A stretch of 58,181 nucleotides of DNA from an uncultured bacterium (GTDB lineage Bacteria; Pseudomonadota; Gammaproteobacteria; Burkholderiales; Burkholderiaceae_C): positions 1 to 58,181 of the forward strand of contig CAIYQZ010000013.1 in assembly GCA_903928495.1 (NCBI GenBank), written 5' to 3'. Below, piece by piece: positions 1-8,873 of this stretch. The notes beneath the pieces were generated by a model that was not told the origin of the DNA, ran no database searches, and saw only the letters and a list, made by a program, of their open reading frames with translations. The first letter of the stretch is position 1. Each line of letters opens with the position of its first letter. The translations under genes and the position numbers were made by a program.

Positions 1-996
1 GACGTCTGCTGCGGTGCTGGCGAGTTGGTTGGCCTGGCGGGCTGCGTCTGCGCTCTGGCGCACGGTGGCGGTGAGCTCTTCCATGCTGCTGGCGGTTTGC
101 TCGAGGTTGCTGGCTGCCGCTTCTGTGCGGCTGGCCAGGTCCTGGGTGCCCACCGCCACTTCGCTGCTGGACACCTCGATGTTCCCTGATGCCTCCTGTA
201 CCTGCCTCACCAAGTTCGACAGCGAGCTGTTCATGTCGGCAAACGCCTGAAGCAATGCACCCACCTCATCCCGGCGGTTGACCGTGATGACCTGGTCCAG
301 ACGGCCCGATGCAATGCCACGCGCAAATGCCACTGACTCGGCCAACGGCTTGGTGACGGAACGGGTGATTGCCCACGCGACGACCATGCCGCCCAGAACG
401 GCGAGCAACACCAGCGCGTTGAGCCACCAGATGCGCTGTTCCTGCTGTGCAAACACCTCGTCGGCTTTGGCATTGACAGCCTCGTGCTGCAACTTGGCGA
501 GTTCCCGCATTTTGGCGATGTAGCTTTGCGCGGCAGGCAACACGGTGTTGGCCAGTTGCGCGTCTGCCTGGGCTGTGTCGCCAGCTTTCAGGGTGTCGAA
601 ATATGTTTTGCGGACATCGATGTAGGCCTTCCTGAGCTGTGCAATGGCCGCCAGCAGGTTTTTGCCTTGGTCAGATGTGACTGTTTCTTCGAGCTTCTTC
701 TGCAAGCCATTGATATCTTGCGTGGTTTGGGCGATGAGCGGTTTGAAATACTCGTCCACAACCGGGTTGGCCTGAGACTTGGCGACCGCCAGCACACGGT
801 TCACATTGAGTTGAGTATTGGCCACCCACTCGTCTGCCAGGGCCGCCTGCCGCTCCTGCTCCAGCAGGCGCTTGGAAGCCTCTTCCGATTGCCGCAAATT
901 GAACGTGGCCAGTGCAGCGGTGACCAGCATCAGGACAAACATCACGCCAAAGCCGATGGCCATGCGGACACTGATTTTCAGGTGGTTGAAGTTCAT
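1..996 (-). CDS. Methyl-accepting chemotaxis protein, 3' end outside window
   Basis: The first 332 codons of a membrane chemoreceptor; the frame runs off the window edge. After MNFNHLKISVRMAIGF comes an N-terminal membrane helix (residues about 10-30), a periplasmic four-helix-bundle-like sensor segment, a second membrane helix (about 190-215, WWLNALVLLAVLGGMVVAW), a HAMP linker and the start of the cytoplasmic signalling coiled coil (LEQTASSMEELTATVRQSAD). The latter is typical of receptors that signal to CheA/CheW. Start chosen at the ATG preceded by GAGGAGACAAC. Ligand unknown. Nothing in the neighbourhood belongs to a chemotaxis operon, so it appears to be a stand-alone receptor gene. Family assignment is secure; the missing C-terminal part prevents checking for a CheR-binding pentapeptide. 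Confidence 0.93.
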   Translation of the reverse strand, partial: MNFNHLKISVRMAIGFGVMFVLMLVTAALATFNLRQSEEASKRLLEQERQAALADEWVANTQLNVNRVLAVAKSQANPVVDEYFKPLIAQTTQDINGLQKKLEETVTSDQGKNLLAAIAQLRKAYIDVRKTYFDTLKAGDTAQADAQLANTVLPAAQSYIAKMRELAKLQHEAVNAKADEVFAQQEQRIWWLNALVLLAVLGGMVVAWAITRSVTKPLAESVAFARGIASGRLDQVITVNRRDEVGALLQAFADMNSSLSNLVRQVQEASGNIEVSSSEVAVGTQDLASRTEAAASNLEQTASSMEELTATVRQSADAARQANQLASTAADV

Positions 997-1038
997 GTTG
1001 TCTCCTCGTTCTTCTGTCAACAGTATCGGACCGAAATC

Positions 1039-1620
1039 TCAGCGGGAAAAACGGAACACGGCCGTGCTGGCAAGCAGATTGGGCAAGCTGCGAACCTCCT
1101 GCCCCTCATGCAGGCCAAACGCATCCTGAATCTGCAATCCGTTGCGGCGCGCCAACACTTCAAAGTCCGCGTAAGTGCCCACGCGGATGTTGGGCGTGTC
1201 GTACCACTGGTAGGGCAGGCGTTTGGTCACCGGCATGCGGCCCTGCAGCACGCTCAGCCGGTTGGGCCAATGGGCAAAATTGGGGAAAGCCACCACACCC
1301 AGGCGCCCGACGCGGGCGGTTTCCAGCAGCATGGTCTGCGCATTGCGCAGGTGCTGCAAGGTGTCGATTTGCAGCACCACATCGAAGCTCTGATCTTCGA
1401 ATGCGCTCAGCCCGTCCTCCAGGTTGAGCTGCAACACATTGACACCCCGCGCCAGGCAGGCGTGCACCTTGGCATCGTCGATTTCCACCCCGTAACCGGT
1501 ACAACCCTGGCGGGCCATCAGGTGTGCCAGCAACTCGCCATTGCCGCAGCCCAGATCCAGCACGCGAGAGCCGCGGGGCACCAGGCGGGCGATCGAATGA
1601 ATCAGCGTGTTTTCACTCAT
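1039..1620 (-). CDS. metW: Methionine biosynthesis protein MetW
   Basis: A 193-residue SAM-dependent-methyltransferase-fold protein with the glycine-rich motif [12 protein letters not shown] near residue 20 and the MetW-like stretch [20 protein letters not shown]. In many proteobacteria metW is paired with metX and is needed for, or stimulates, homoserine acylation in methionine synthesis. Its start overlaps the metX stop by four bases (ATGA), so the two are translationally coupled and share the SAM-II-like leader upstream of metX. Length matches the family. Confidence 0.95.
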   Translation of the reverse strand: MSENTLIHSIARLVPRGSRVLDLGCGNGELLAHLMARQGCTGYGVEIDDAKVHACLARGVNVLQLNLEDGLSAFEDQSFDVVLQIDTLQHLRNAQTMLLETARVGRLGVVAFPNFAHWPNRLSVLQGRMPVTKRLPYQWYDTPNIRVGTYADFEVLARRNGLQIQDAFGLHEGQEVRSLPNLLASTAVFRFSR

Positions 1621-2831
1621 GATGTCTGGCCTCCGGCAGAGGTTGCACCCACGCGGTGGTCAAAGTAGGCACGCACGGCCGAGAGGTAGCGAGGATCTTC
1701 CAGCAGAAAGGCGTCGTGGCCATGCGGGGCATCAATCTCGGCATAACTCACGTCCCGTCGGTTTTTCAACAACGCGCGCACCATTTCACGGCTTCGCGCG
1801 GGTGAAAACCGCCAGTCGGTGGTGAAGCTCACCAGCAAAAACGAGGCCTTTGCAGGAGCCAGTGCGCGGGCCAGGTCGCCACCGTGGGCGCGGGCCGGGT
1901 CAAAGTAATCCAGCGCTCGGGTGATGAGCAAGTAGGTGTTGGCATCGAAGTACTCGCTGAACTTGTCACCCTGGTGGCGCAGGTAACTCTCGATTTCGAA
2001 CTCGACACCCTGCGTGGTGTATTGGTATGCGAGACGGGCCAGTGCAGGCTGGTCATCGGCACGGGCAGCCTGCTTCACATCATTGACCAGCGGGCGCAAC
2101 TGGCGACCGAACTTGTCATTCATCACATCGTCGCTCAGGTATGTGATGTGGCCAATCATCCGGGCAATTCGCAAGCCCCGTTTGGGCACCGTGCCATGGC
2201 GCAAATAGTGGCCCCCGTGGAAGTCGGGGTCGGTGACGATGGCGCGTCGAGCCACCTCATTGAACGCGATGTTTTCAGCGGTGAGGTTGGGCGCACTGGC
2301 CACCACCACCGCGTGACGCACGCGATCGGGGAATTGCAGCGTCCAGCTCAAGGTTTGCATGCCACCCAGGCTGCCGCCCATCACGGCGGCCAGTTGCCGG
2401 ATGCCCAAAACGTCCAGCAAGCGGGCCTGGGCGTTCACCCAGTCTTCCACCGTCACCACCGGGAAATCAGCCCCCCAGGCTTCGCCCGTGGCCGGGTTCG
2501 TGTGTGTGGGGCCACTGGAACCAAAGCATGAACCCAGGTTGTTGACCCCAATGACAAAAAAGCGGTCGGTGTCCACCGGTTTGCCAGGACCGATCATGTT
2601 GTCCCACCAGCCTTCGCTGCGCGGCTGCGGTGTCCCGTCCTGGTTCAGGTAGATGCCCGCCACGTGGTGCGATGCATTGAGCGCGTGGCAAATGAGCACC
2701 GCGTTGGATCGGTCTGCATTCAGGCTGCCATAAGTTTCGTAACTGAGCGAATACGACGGCAGCACCGAACCGCTCTGCAAGGGCAAGGCTTGCTCAAAGT
2801 GCTGCGTGAGGGCAGTGGCAATCAGCGTCAT
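1617..2831 (-). CDS. metX: Homoserine O-acyltransferase MetX
   Basis: A 404-residue alpha/beta-hydrolase-fold acyltransferase that acylates L-homoserine (acetyl or succinyl donor; both occur in the family) as the first committed step of methionine synthesis. Visible motifs are the nucleophile elbow [12 protein letters not shown] and the C-terminal PHGHDAFL carrying the catalytic histidine. Start taken at ATG 2831 ([14 protein letters not shown]); the frame stays open further upstream but that part overlaps the riboswitch. No Shine-Dalgarno sequence lies directly before this ATG: it follows the T-run of an intrinsic terminator by five bases. First gene of metX-metW. Confidence 0.96.
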   Translation of the reverse strand: MTLIATALTQHFEQALPLQSGSVLPSYSLSYETYGSLNADRSNAVLICHALNASHHVAGIYLNQDGTPQPRSEGWWDNMIGPGKPVDTDRFFVIGVNNLGSCFGSSGPTHTNPATGEAWGADFPVVTVEDWVNAQARLLDVLGIRQLAAVMGGSLGGMQTLSWTLQFPDRVRHAVVVASAPNLTAENIAFNEVARRAIVTDPDFHGGHYLRHGTVPKRGLRIARMIGHITYLSDDVMNDKFGRQLRPLVNDVKQAARADDQPALARLAYQYTTQGVEFEIESYLRHQGDKFSEYFDANTYLLITRALDYFDPARAHGGDLARALAPAKASFLLVSFTTDWRFSPARSREMVRALLKNRRDVSYAEIDAPHGHDAFLLEDPRYLSAVRAYFDHRVGATSAGGQTS

Positions 2832-2836
2832 GGCAC

Positions 2837-2871
2837 AAAAAAACCCGGTTCGCCAACAACAGACGCCGGGT
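2837..2871 (-). terminator. Intrinsic terminator between riboswitch and metX
   Basis: On the minus strand ACCCGG, a 17-nt loop, CCGGGT, then a run of seven T. It ends five bases before the metX ATG and follows the SAM-II-like aptamer by a few bases, so it is the obvious transcription expression platform: high SAM would favour the terminator and shut off metX-metW. Confidence 0.8.
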
Positions 2872-2877
2872 GGGGTA

Positions 2878-2935
2878 CCTCCGTCATTAGCTGCATTTGT
2901 AAAAAGCGCCCGCAAGTCAGGGACAAATCAGCGCT
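2878..2935 (-). promoter_or_regulatory. SAM-II-like riboswitch of metX-metW
   Basis: Read on the minus strand the element has a P1 stem AGCGC/GCGCT, the conserved TGATTT directly after the 5' arm, a CTTGC before the 3' arm, then ACAAATGCAGCTAATGACGG. From memory these match the SAM-II (metA) aptamer, whose crystallised version carries CGCGCUGAUUU, UUGC and AAAUGUAGCUAA at the same positions. GTC after TGATTT can pair with GAC near the 3' end to form the pseudoknot. Position directly upstream of metX supports a SAM-responsive role. A covariance-model search (Rfam SAM-II) would settle it. Confidence 0.85.
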
Positions 2936-2941
2936 GCGGTC

Positions 2942-2947
2942 AGTATA
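2942..2947 (-). promoter_or_regulatory. Candidate -10 box of the metX promoter
   Basis: TATACT on the minus strand. A start about seven bases downstream would put the 5' end of the transcript right at the P1 stem of the riboswitch. No good -35 hexamer is visible at the expected distance. Confidence 0.55.
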
Positions 2948-2949
2948 GC

Positions 2950-3206
2950 AACGCACCGTCTTGGCGCAGACCCGTCCCCGACACGCACAAACTGTTGTGC
3001 TGGCGCATCAGCGGGAGCCCTCTCCGAAGAGGGGTTGACAACGCCAGGGGAAAGAACCCCACGGAAACAGCATTCAGCGCATAATCTCCGGGCGGGTGGA
3101 AGAACACCCGCTTGACAGGTGATCGGTCGGTTTCGCGTGCTACAGGTTTCATTGTGCTAACGGGGCTCCATCGCTATTTTTTCTGTGTATCTTGAGGAGT
3201 CCCGCA
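2950..3206. other. Non-coding region between metX promoter and RRM gene
   Basis: About 255 bases with no credible gene. It holds a perfect hairpin GCGGGTG-GAAGAA-CACCCGC (3092-3111) followed at once by TTGACA (3112-3117), which could be a -35 box for the RRM gene although no clear -10 follows at normal spacing, and a strong ribosome binding site (GAGGAG, 3195-3200) before the ATG at 3207. The long leader resembles those of cold-inducible RNA-binding proteins only in being long; no known motif was recognised. Confidence 0.5.
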
Positions 3207-3635
3207 ATGGGCAACAAACTTTACGTCGGCAACCTGCCTTACACGGTTCGCGACGAAGACCTGCAACAGTCTTTCAGCGCCTTCGGCAACGTGAACAGCG
3301 CCAAAGTCATGATGGAACGTGACACTGGCCGTTCCAAAGGTTTCGGCTTTGTGGAAATGGGCAGCGACGCTGAAGCCCAACAAGCCATCGCTGGCATGAA
3401 CGGCCAGTCTCTGGGCGGCCGTAGCCTGGTGGTGAACGAAGCACGTCCCATGGAAGCACGTCCTCCCCGCACCGGTGGCGGCGGCTTCGGTGGCGGCCGC
3501 CGTGAAGGCGGTGGCGGCGGCTTCGGCGGCGGCGGCAACGACGGTGGCTTCCGCAGCCCCTACGGCGGCGGTGGCCGTCGCGAAGGTGGTGGCGGCGGTG
3601 GTGGCTTCGGTGGCGGTGGCCGCGGCGGTTACTGA
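3207..3635 (+). CDS. RRM-domain RNA-binding protein with glycine-rich tail
   Basis: A 142-residue protein. Residues 1-80 form one RNA recognition motif with both signature strands visible: RNP2 KLYVGNLPY and RNP1 KGFGFVEM. The rest is a low-complexity Gly/Arg tail made of repeated GGGGFGGGGRREGG-like units with a few Phe and Tyr. This is the architecture of bacterial single-RRM proteins related to cyanobacterial and plant glycine-rich RNA-binding proteins, often cold- or stress-linked. ATG 3207 chosen over the in-frame TTG 15 bases upstream because GAGGAG precedes it. Single-gene unit ending at a bidirectional terminator. Confidence 0.95.
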   Translation: MGNKLYVGNLPYTVRDEDLQQSFSAFGNVNSAKVMMERDTGRSKGFGFVEMGSDAEAQQAIAGMNGQSLGGRSLVVNEARPMEARPPRTGGGGFGGGRREGGGGGFGGGGNDGGFRSPYGGGGRREGGGGGGGFGGGGRGGY

Positions 3636-3687
3636 GCCCTGAACCAGGGCAGGTGAATTCACCCGGCCCTGGTCAAACAGTTTTCTG

Positions 3688-3720
3688 AAAAGCCCCTGGT
3701 CTTGCGACCCGGGGCTTTTT
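3688..3720. terminator. Bidirectional terminator between RRM gene and SDR gene
   Basis: AAAAGCCCC ... GGGGCTTTTT with a 14-nt loop. The A-run and T-run on either side make it work for both convergent genes (RRM gene on plus, SDR gene on minus). Confidence 0.85.
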
Positions 3721-3748
3721 CATTGGGCGCGTCACACGCCAGACTGGC

Positions 3749-4525
3749 TCATTCGCCCTGGCGGCGTTTGCGGGGCCGGCCGGCAAACGCCTTGTCCAGC
3801 AGCGAATTGGGCAGCATGCGCAGCAGTTTGGCGACCACACCCATTTGCCAGGGAATGACTCGGTAGCTGGTCTGAGCTTCAATGGCAGAAGCGGCCTGGG
3901 CAGCGAATGCCTCAGGCTGCATCAAAAACGGCATGGGATAGCGGTTGGAACGGGTCAACGGTGTATCCACATAGCCTGGCAAGAGGGTGACCACTGCCAC
4001 CCCGCTGCCACGCAGTTCGCCGCGCAAACTCTCGCAGTAGCTGATGGCGGCAGCCTTGCTGGCACAGTAGGCACCATGGCCTGGCAGGCCACGAATGCCA
4101 GCCACACTGGCAATGCCCACCAAAGTGCCGTGTCCGCGCTGGACCATGCCAGCCAGAAACGGATGGAACGTGGCGGCCATGCCCACGTTGTTGGTGGCAA
4201 ACGTGTTGGCCATCACCTGCAGGTCGCTGCGGATGGCTGTGTCCATGCCCACGCTGATACCCGCGTTGGCAATCACCACGTCGGGCAAGCCCTGGGCTTC
4301 AATGGCGGCCCGTCCTGCCGCCACGATGGTGTCGACTTGGGCCACGTCAGTCACGTAAATTTGGTAGCTGTCACGGCTTATTTGACAAGCGTCAAGCCAT
4401 GATTTTGTTTCAATTTCTTTGCGCACCACCAATGCCAGCCGCCACCCTGCGCGGGCGTAATGCAAAGCCAGAGCCTGCCCGATCCCGCTGGATGCACCGG
4501 TGATGAACACGAGAGGTGAGGACAT
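3749..4525 (-). CDS. Short-chain dehydrogenase/reductase
   Basis: A 258-residue classical SDR. The cofactor motif TGASSGIG is at residues 10-17, NAG (ANAGISVG) near 90, the catalytic serine in GIASVAGIRG near 140 and YCASK (YxxxK) near 153. The C-terminus is basic (GRPRKRRQGE) with a hydrophobic stretch before it, as in SDRs acting on lipid substrates at the membrane. Substrate cannot be told. It lies 12 bases after the lptC stop on the same strand and is probably cotranscribed with kdsD-kdsC-lptC, where many relatives have lptA instead. Confidence 0.92.
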   Translation of the reverse strand: MSSPLVFITGASSGIGQALALHYARAGWRLALVVRKEIETKSWLDACQISRDSYQIYVTDVAQVDTIVAAGRAAIEAQGLPDVVIANAGISVGMDTAIRSDLQVMANTFATNNVGMAATFHPFLAGMVQRGHGTLVGIASVAGIRGLPGHGAYCASKAAAISYCESLRGELRGSGVAVVTLLPGYVDTPLTRSNRYPMPFLMQPEAFAAQAASAIEAQTSYRVIPWQMGVVAKLLRMLPNSLLDKAFAGRPRKRRQGE

Positions 4526-4537
4526 GGACTGTGGGGC

Positions 4538-5167
4538 TCAGGGTTGGGGACGGGCAATGAGTTGGGCACGCACGCGGCCTGTGAGCACTGCGACGCGCTG
4601 TTCGTCGTTGTAGTCGAGCCTGTTTCCGCTGAGGCGGTCGGCACCGCGCAGCAAAACCACCGGCTCGTCGGAGAGCACACGGTGCGTGCCCGTGAACACA
4701 TGCAGATGCTGGCCCTGGAACTCCAGACGACTGAGCTGCTGCCCATTGGGCAGCGTGGCCGCCTGCCGAACCACAAGGGCATTGCGCCGCAACACAAATT
4801 CGTCATGGGCTTTGTTGACCCAGCCGTGTTCGCCAGCCAGTGTGGTCAACACACCGTCCGGGCTGAAACTGCGCACGCGGGGGTTGTCCACCTCCATGCT
4901 CCCATCGTCGGGAAACAAGCGAGCCTCGCTACCCAGCACCTCGGTCTTGAGTGCCCCGCCAGCACCGTGTGTGCGCACCGAGAACTGGCGCATCACATGG
5001 TGCGGATGGTGGACCTCGGTGCGCGCGGTGGCAGGCCCGGGGCTGGGTGGTGTGGCACGCAACAGCCAATAAGAAGCCAGCGCCAGCATGCCCATGAGCA
5101 AGACCGGCAAATACAGGGTGAGCCGCTCCACAGCGACCCGCCACGAACGGGCGCTAAGGCTGGCCAT
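4538..5167 (-). CDS. lptC: LPS export protein LptC
   Basis: A 209-residue protein with one N-terminal membrane anchor (TLYLPVLLMGMLALASYWLL) and a periplasmic beta-jellyroll region typical of the LptC/LptA/OstA fold (residues about 55-200; VRSFSPDGVLTTLAGEHGWV). LptC hands lipopolysaccharide from the LptBFG transporter to the LptA bridge. Start at ATG 5167, four bases after the kdsC stop, rather than longer upstream frames that would overlap kdsC. Sequence conservation in LptC is low, so the assignment rests on topology, length and the kdsD-kdsC context. Confidence 0.88.
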   Translation of the reverse strand: MASLSARSWRVAVERLTLYLPVLLMGMLALASYWLLRATPPSPGPATARTEVHHPHHVMRQFSVRTHGAGGALKTEVLGSEARLFPDDGSMEVDNPRVRSFSPDGVLTTLAGEHGWVNKAHDEFVLRRNALVVRQAATLPNGQQLSRLEFQGQHLHVFTGTHRVLSDEPVVLLRGADRLSGNRLDYNDEQRVAVLTGRVRAQLIARPQP

Positions 5168-5171
5168 GCGT

Positions 5172-5732
5172 TCAGGCCGACAGCTCTCGCCACAGCCGGG
5201 CGTAGTGGCCGCTGGCCACCAGTACAAGATCGCACAGGGCGCGGGCAGCGCCGTGTCCGGCGGCAGCCTCGGGCACGTAGTGGGCCAACGCCAGCACCTC
5301 GGCCTGTGCGGTGCGCGGAGCGCAGGCCAATGCCACGCGGCGCAGCACCGGGGCGTCGGGCCAGTCGTCGCCCATGGCGGCGGCTTGCGACCAGTCCAGA
5401 CCCAGCTCGGCCAGGATGGCTTCGGTAGCGGGGCGTTTGTCTTCGGTGCCGTAACGCACGTGGGTCACACCCAGTGCGGCCAGGCGGGTGCGCAGGGGGG
5501 CTGAGTCCCTGCCGGTGACCACTGCCGGAGTGATGCCCGCCTTTTGCAGCAGCTTCAGGCCGTGGCCATCGAGTGAGTTGAAGCGCTTGAGCGTTTCGCC
5601 CGCCTCGGTGAAATACAACCCGCCGTCGGTCAGCACACCGTCCACGTCAAAAAACACCACTTTCACGTCTTGGGCGCGCAGCAGCAACTCGGGGTCGAAG
5701 TTCAGGCGGGGGGTGAGGTCGGGCAGCGTCAT
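5172..5732 (-). CDS. kdsC: 3-deoxy-D-manno-octulosonate 8-phosphate phosphatase KdsC
   Basis: A 186-residue HAD-superfamily phosphatase that dephosphorylates Kdo-8-phosphate to Kdo, the inner-core sugar of lipopolysaccharide. The DxDGxxTD motif is at residues 29-36 (FDVDGVLTDGGLYF), motif II is VVTGRDS and motif III MGDDWPD. C0-type HAD without a cap domain, acting as a tetramer in relatives. Start codon touches the kdsD stop with no gap, so coupled translation is likely. Confidence 0.96.
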   Translation of the reverse strand: MTLPDLTPRLNFDPELLLRAQDVKVVFFDVDGVLTDGGLYFTEAGETLKRFNSLDGHGLKLLQKAGITPAVVTGRDSAPLRTRLAALGVTHVRYGTEDKRPATEAILAELGLDWSQAAAMGDDWPDAPVLRRVALACAPRTAQAEVLALAHYVPEAAAGHGAARALCDLVLVASGHYARLWRELSA

Positions 5733-6722
5733 TCAGATCACCTTGGCGCGCATCAGGTCGTGGGTGTTCAAGGCACCACACAAGGCGCCTTCGGCGTTGA
5801 CCACCAGCACACTGGAGATGCGGTGGTTTTCCATGAGGTCGGCGGCCTCCACAGCCAACGCATCAGCCGACACGGTGCGGGGGTTGGGCCGCATCACGTC
5901 ACGGGCCAGGGCAATGCGCATGTCGGTGCCGCTTTCAATCAGGCGGCGCAAATCGCCGTCGGTGAAGATGCCTGCAATGTGGCCACTGGCCGACAACACC
6001 GCCGAGGCGCCGAGGCCTTTGGCGCTCATTTCGCGCATCAGGTCCATGGCAGAAGCATCCCATCCCACGCTGGGCACAGCGTCTCCGCTGCGCATGACAT
6101 CGCGCACGTGCGTCAGCAGCTTGCGACCCAGCGAACCGCCGGGGTGGCTGCGGGCAAAGTCTTCGGCTTTGAAGCCTCTGGCATCCAGCAACGCCACGGC
6201 GAGCGCATCGCCCATCGCCAGCTGCACGGTGGTGCTGGCCGTCGGGGCGAGGTTGAGCGGGCAGGCTTCTTTGGCCACGCTGGTGTCGAGGAAGTGCGCA
6301 GCGTGTCGGCCCAGCGACGAGTCGGCCCGCGAGGTCATGGCCACCAGAGGCACTGCCATGCGTTTGAGCACGGGGAGCAGCACGGTGAGTTCGTCGCTTT
6401 CACCGCTGTTGCTGATGGCCAGGACCACGTCGGCGGCGGTGATCATGCCGAGGTCGCCATGGCTGGCCTCTCCGGGATGCACAAACATGGCGGGCGTGCC
6501 TGTGGAGGCGAGCGTGGCGGCAATTTTGCGGCCCACGTGACCACTTTTGCCCATGCCCATGACCACCACGCGGCCCTGGCTGTGCAGGATGAGGTCGACG
6601 GCCTGGGCAAAGGCGGGCCCCAGCCGCAGGGCCGCAGCCAGCAGGGCATCGGCCTCGGTTCGCAAGGTGTCTTGCGCCAGGGCCAGCGTCCGGTCGGCCT
6701 TGAGTGCGGGGGGTGAGCTCAT
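5733..6722 (-). CDS. kdsD: D-arabinose 5-phosphate isomerase KdsD
   Basis: A 329-residue aldose-ketose isomerase converting ribulose 5-phosphate to arabinose 5-phosphate, the precursor of Kdo. An N-terminal SIS domain (residues about 40-175; GMGKSGHVGRKIAATLASTG, SNSGESDE, HPGGSLGR after it) is followed by two CBS domains (about 210-329). ATG 6722 (MSSPPALKADR) preferred over an upstream frame start. First gene of kdsD-kdsC-lptC-SDR; divergent from the cation antiporter gene with only 61 bases between the starts. Confidence 0.96.
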   Translation of the reverse strand: MSSPPALKADRTLALAQDTLRTEADALLAAALRLGPAFAQAVDLILHSQGRVVVMGMGKSGHVGRKIAATLASTGTPAMFVHPGEASHGDLGMITAADVVLAISNSGESDELTVLLPVLKRMAVPLVAMTSRADSSLGRHAAHFLDTSVAKEACPLNLAPTASTTVQLAMGDALAVALLDARGFKAEDFARSHPGGSLGRKLLTHVRDVMRSGDAVPSVGWDASAMDLMREMSAKGLGASAVLSASGHIAGIFTDGDLRRLIESGTDMRIALARDVMRPNPRTVSADALAVEAADLMENHRISSVLVVNAEGALCGALNTHDLMRAKVI

Positions 6723-6783
6723 GCAGCGGATTATCGGCCAGCCCACCCTCTGCGCACCGCGACGGTGCCGTTACCATGTGGCG

Positions 6784-8769
6784 ATGAATGCGCTTGATAT
6801 CACCCTGCTCTACCTGCTGGCCGCCGTGCTGGGCGTGGTGGCGTGCCGGTCGATGAAGTTGCCGCCCATGCTGGGCTACCTGTTTGTGGGGGTGGTGATC
6901 GGGCCGCACACGCTGGCGCTGGCGCAAAACTCTGCGGGCATTCGCTACCTGGCCGAGTTTGGGGTGGTGTTCCTGATGTTCGTGATTGGGCTGGAATTCA
7001 GCCTGCCCAAGCTGCGCGCCATGCGCAAGCTGGTGTTCGGGCTGGGGCTGTCGCAGGTGGTGGCTACCATCGTACTGGCCACACTGGGCTCGCTGGTGAT
7101 GGACTGGTTCTTTCCCAACTGGTGGAAGATGGACTGGCGCACAGCCCTGGCGCTGGGCGGTGTGATGGCGATGAGCAGCACCGCCATCGTCATCAAACTG
7201 GTGGCCGAGCGGCTGGAGCTGGACTCGGACCATGGCAAGCGCGTGGTGGGGGTGCTGCTGTTCCAGGATTTGGCCGTGGTGCCCCTGCTGGTGCTGATCC
7301 CCGCCCTGGGTTCTCCGCCGGAGGAGCTGGCCACTGCGCTCGGGCTGGCCTTTGTCAAGGCGGTGCTGCTGCTGGGTCTGCTGCTGACATGGGGCCAGAA
7401 GTGGCTGCGCTGGTGGCTCAAACAGGTGGCCATGCGCAAAAGCGAAGAGCTGTTCATGCTCAACCTGCTGCTCATCACACTGGGGCTGGCCTGGATCACC
7501 GAACACGCCGGGCTCTCAATGGCGCTCGGGGCCTTTGTGGCGGGCATGCTGATTTCGGAAACCGAATACAAGCATCAGGTGGAAACCGACATCCGCCCGT
7601 TCCACGACGTGTTGTTGGGCCTGTTTTTCATCACCATTGGCATGATGCTCGACTGGCGGCTGGTGCTGGAGCGCTGGCCATTGGTGCTGATTCTGGTCAC
7701 GCTGCCTGTGCTGTTCAAGCTGGCTGTCATTGCCGCGCTGGCGCGCTGGATGGGCGCGGGCCTGGGCACCGCCGTGCGCACTGGCCTGTACCTGGCACAA
7801 GCGGGTGAATTCGGGTTTGTGCTGCTGACACTTGCCGGGCAAAACCAGTTGGTGCCGCCGTCGCTGTTCAACCCGATTCTGGCGTCGATGGTGCTGTCCA
7901 TGCTGGCCACGCCGTTCATCATCATGAAAGCCGACTGGGTGGTGATGAAGTTTGTGGGCAGCGACTGGCTCATGCAGTCGGTGGCCATGACCAGCATCGC
8001 ACGCCAGTCCATGGGCAAGTCCGGCCATGTGGTCATTTGCGGCTATGGCCGCTGCGGGCAAAACCTGGCTCGCCTGCTCGAAAAGGCCAACATCGAATAC
8101 ATGGCGCTGGACCTGGATCCCGATCGCGTGCAAAAGGCTGCCAAGGCCGACCATTCAGTGGTGTATGGCGACGCAGCGCGCGCACAAGCGCTGGTGGCCG
8201 CTGGCGTGGCGCGGGCCAAAGCGGTGGCCATCACGTACATCGACCATGCCAGTGCCATGAAAGTGCTGGCCCAGCTTCGGCAACTGGCCCCCGACGTACC
8301 GGTGGTGGTCCGCACGCTGGACGACATTCACCTGGACACGCTGCAGGCGGCCGGTGCCACAGAGGTGGTGCCGGAGGCCATCGAGGCCAGTCTGATGCTG
8401 GCCAGCCACGCCCTGGCCTTGGTGGGCGTGCCCATGCGCAAGGTGCTGCGCCTGGTGCAAGACCAGCGAGAGGCCCGCTACAGCCTGCTGCGTGGCTACT
8501 TCCACGGTGAAGACGACAACACTGCAGACGACCTCGACAACGAGCGTCTGGCCACCTTCACCGTGCACGCCAAAAGCCACGCACTGGGTCGCACGTTGGA
8601 GCACCTGAACCTGGAAGCATTGGGCGTGAAGGTGGTCAGCCTGCGTTGCACGGGCGCCAAACCCGGCTCTTGCACCCCCCAGACCGTACTGCACGACGGC
8701 GACACACTGGTGCTGTCGGGCACCTCTGTGGCACTGGCCAGTGCCGAAGACGCGCTCACCCGGGGCTGA
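6784..8769 (+). CDS. CPA2-family cation:proton antiporter, KefB/KefC-like
   Basis: A 661-residue protein with about 12 membrane helices in residues 1-385 (Na+/H+ exchanger fold, ALGGVMAMSSTAIVIKL, LFQDLAVVPLL) followed by a cytoplasmic RCK/TrkA-N domain with Rossmann motif GYGRCGQNLARLLEKAN (about 420) and a TrkA-C domain at the C-terminus. KefB/KefC relatives exchange K+ for H+ and are gated through the RCK domain by glutathione adducts or nucleotides. Ion specificity cannot be read from sequence. The FQDLAVVP motif (QD conserved in CPA2) is intact. Single gene, divergent from kdsD, a linkage common in this group of bacteria. Confidence 0.93.
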   Translation: MNALDITLLYLLAAVLGVVACRSMKLPPMLGYLFVGVVIGPHTLALAQNSAGIRYLAEFGVVFLMFVIGLEFSLPKLRAMRKLVFGLGLSQVVATIVLATLGSLVMDWFFPNWWKMDWRTALALGGVMAMSSTAIVIKLVAERLELDSDHGKRVVGVLLFQDLAVVPLLVLIPALGSPPEELATALGLAFVKAVLLLGLLLTWGQKWLRWWLKQVAMRKSEELFMLNLLLITLGLAWITEHAGLSMALGAFVAGMLISETEYKHQVETDIRPFHDVLLGLFFITIGMMLDWRLVLERWPLVLILVTLPVLFKLAVIAALARWMGAGLGTAVRTGLYLAQAGEFGFVLLTLAGQNQLVPPSLFNPILASMVLSMLATPFIIMKADWVVMKFVGSDWLMQSVAMTSIARQSMGKSGHVVICGYGRCGQNLARLLEKANIEYMALDLDPDRVQKAAKADHSVVYGDAARAQALVAAGVARAKAVAITYIDHASAMKVLAQLRQLAPDVPVVVRTLDDIHLDTLQAAGATEVVPEAIEASLMLASHALALVGVPMRKVLRLVQDQREARYSLLRGYFHGEDDNTADDLDNERLATFTVHAKSHALGRTLEHLNLEALGVKVVSLRCTGAKPGSCTPQTVLHDGDTLVLSGTSVALASAEDALTRG

Positions 8770-8873
8770 AGCCCCATCGACCCCTTTGCACCCAGGGTTG
8801 ATTGAACTCATTCGACACAAAGGCGACCATTTGGTATGAAATGTGAACTACTTGAACTTGGAGTTTCCCCGTC

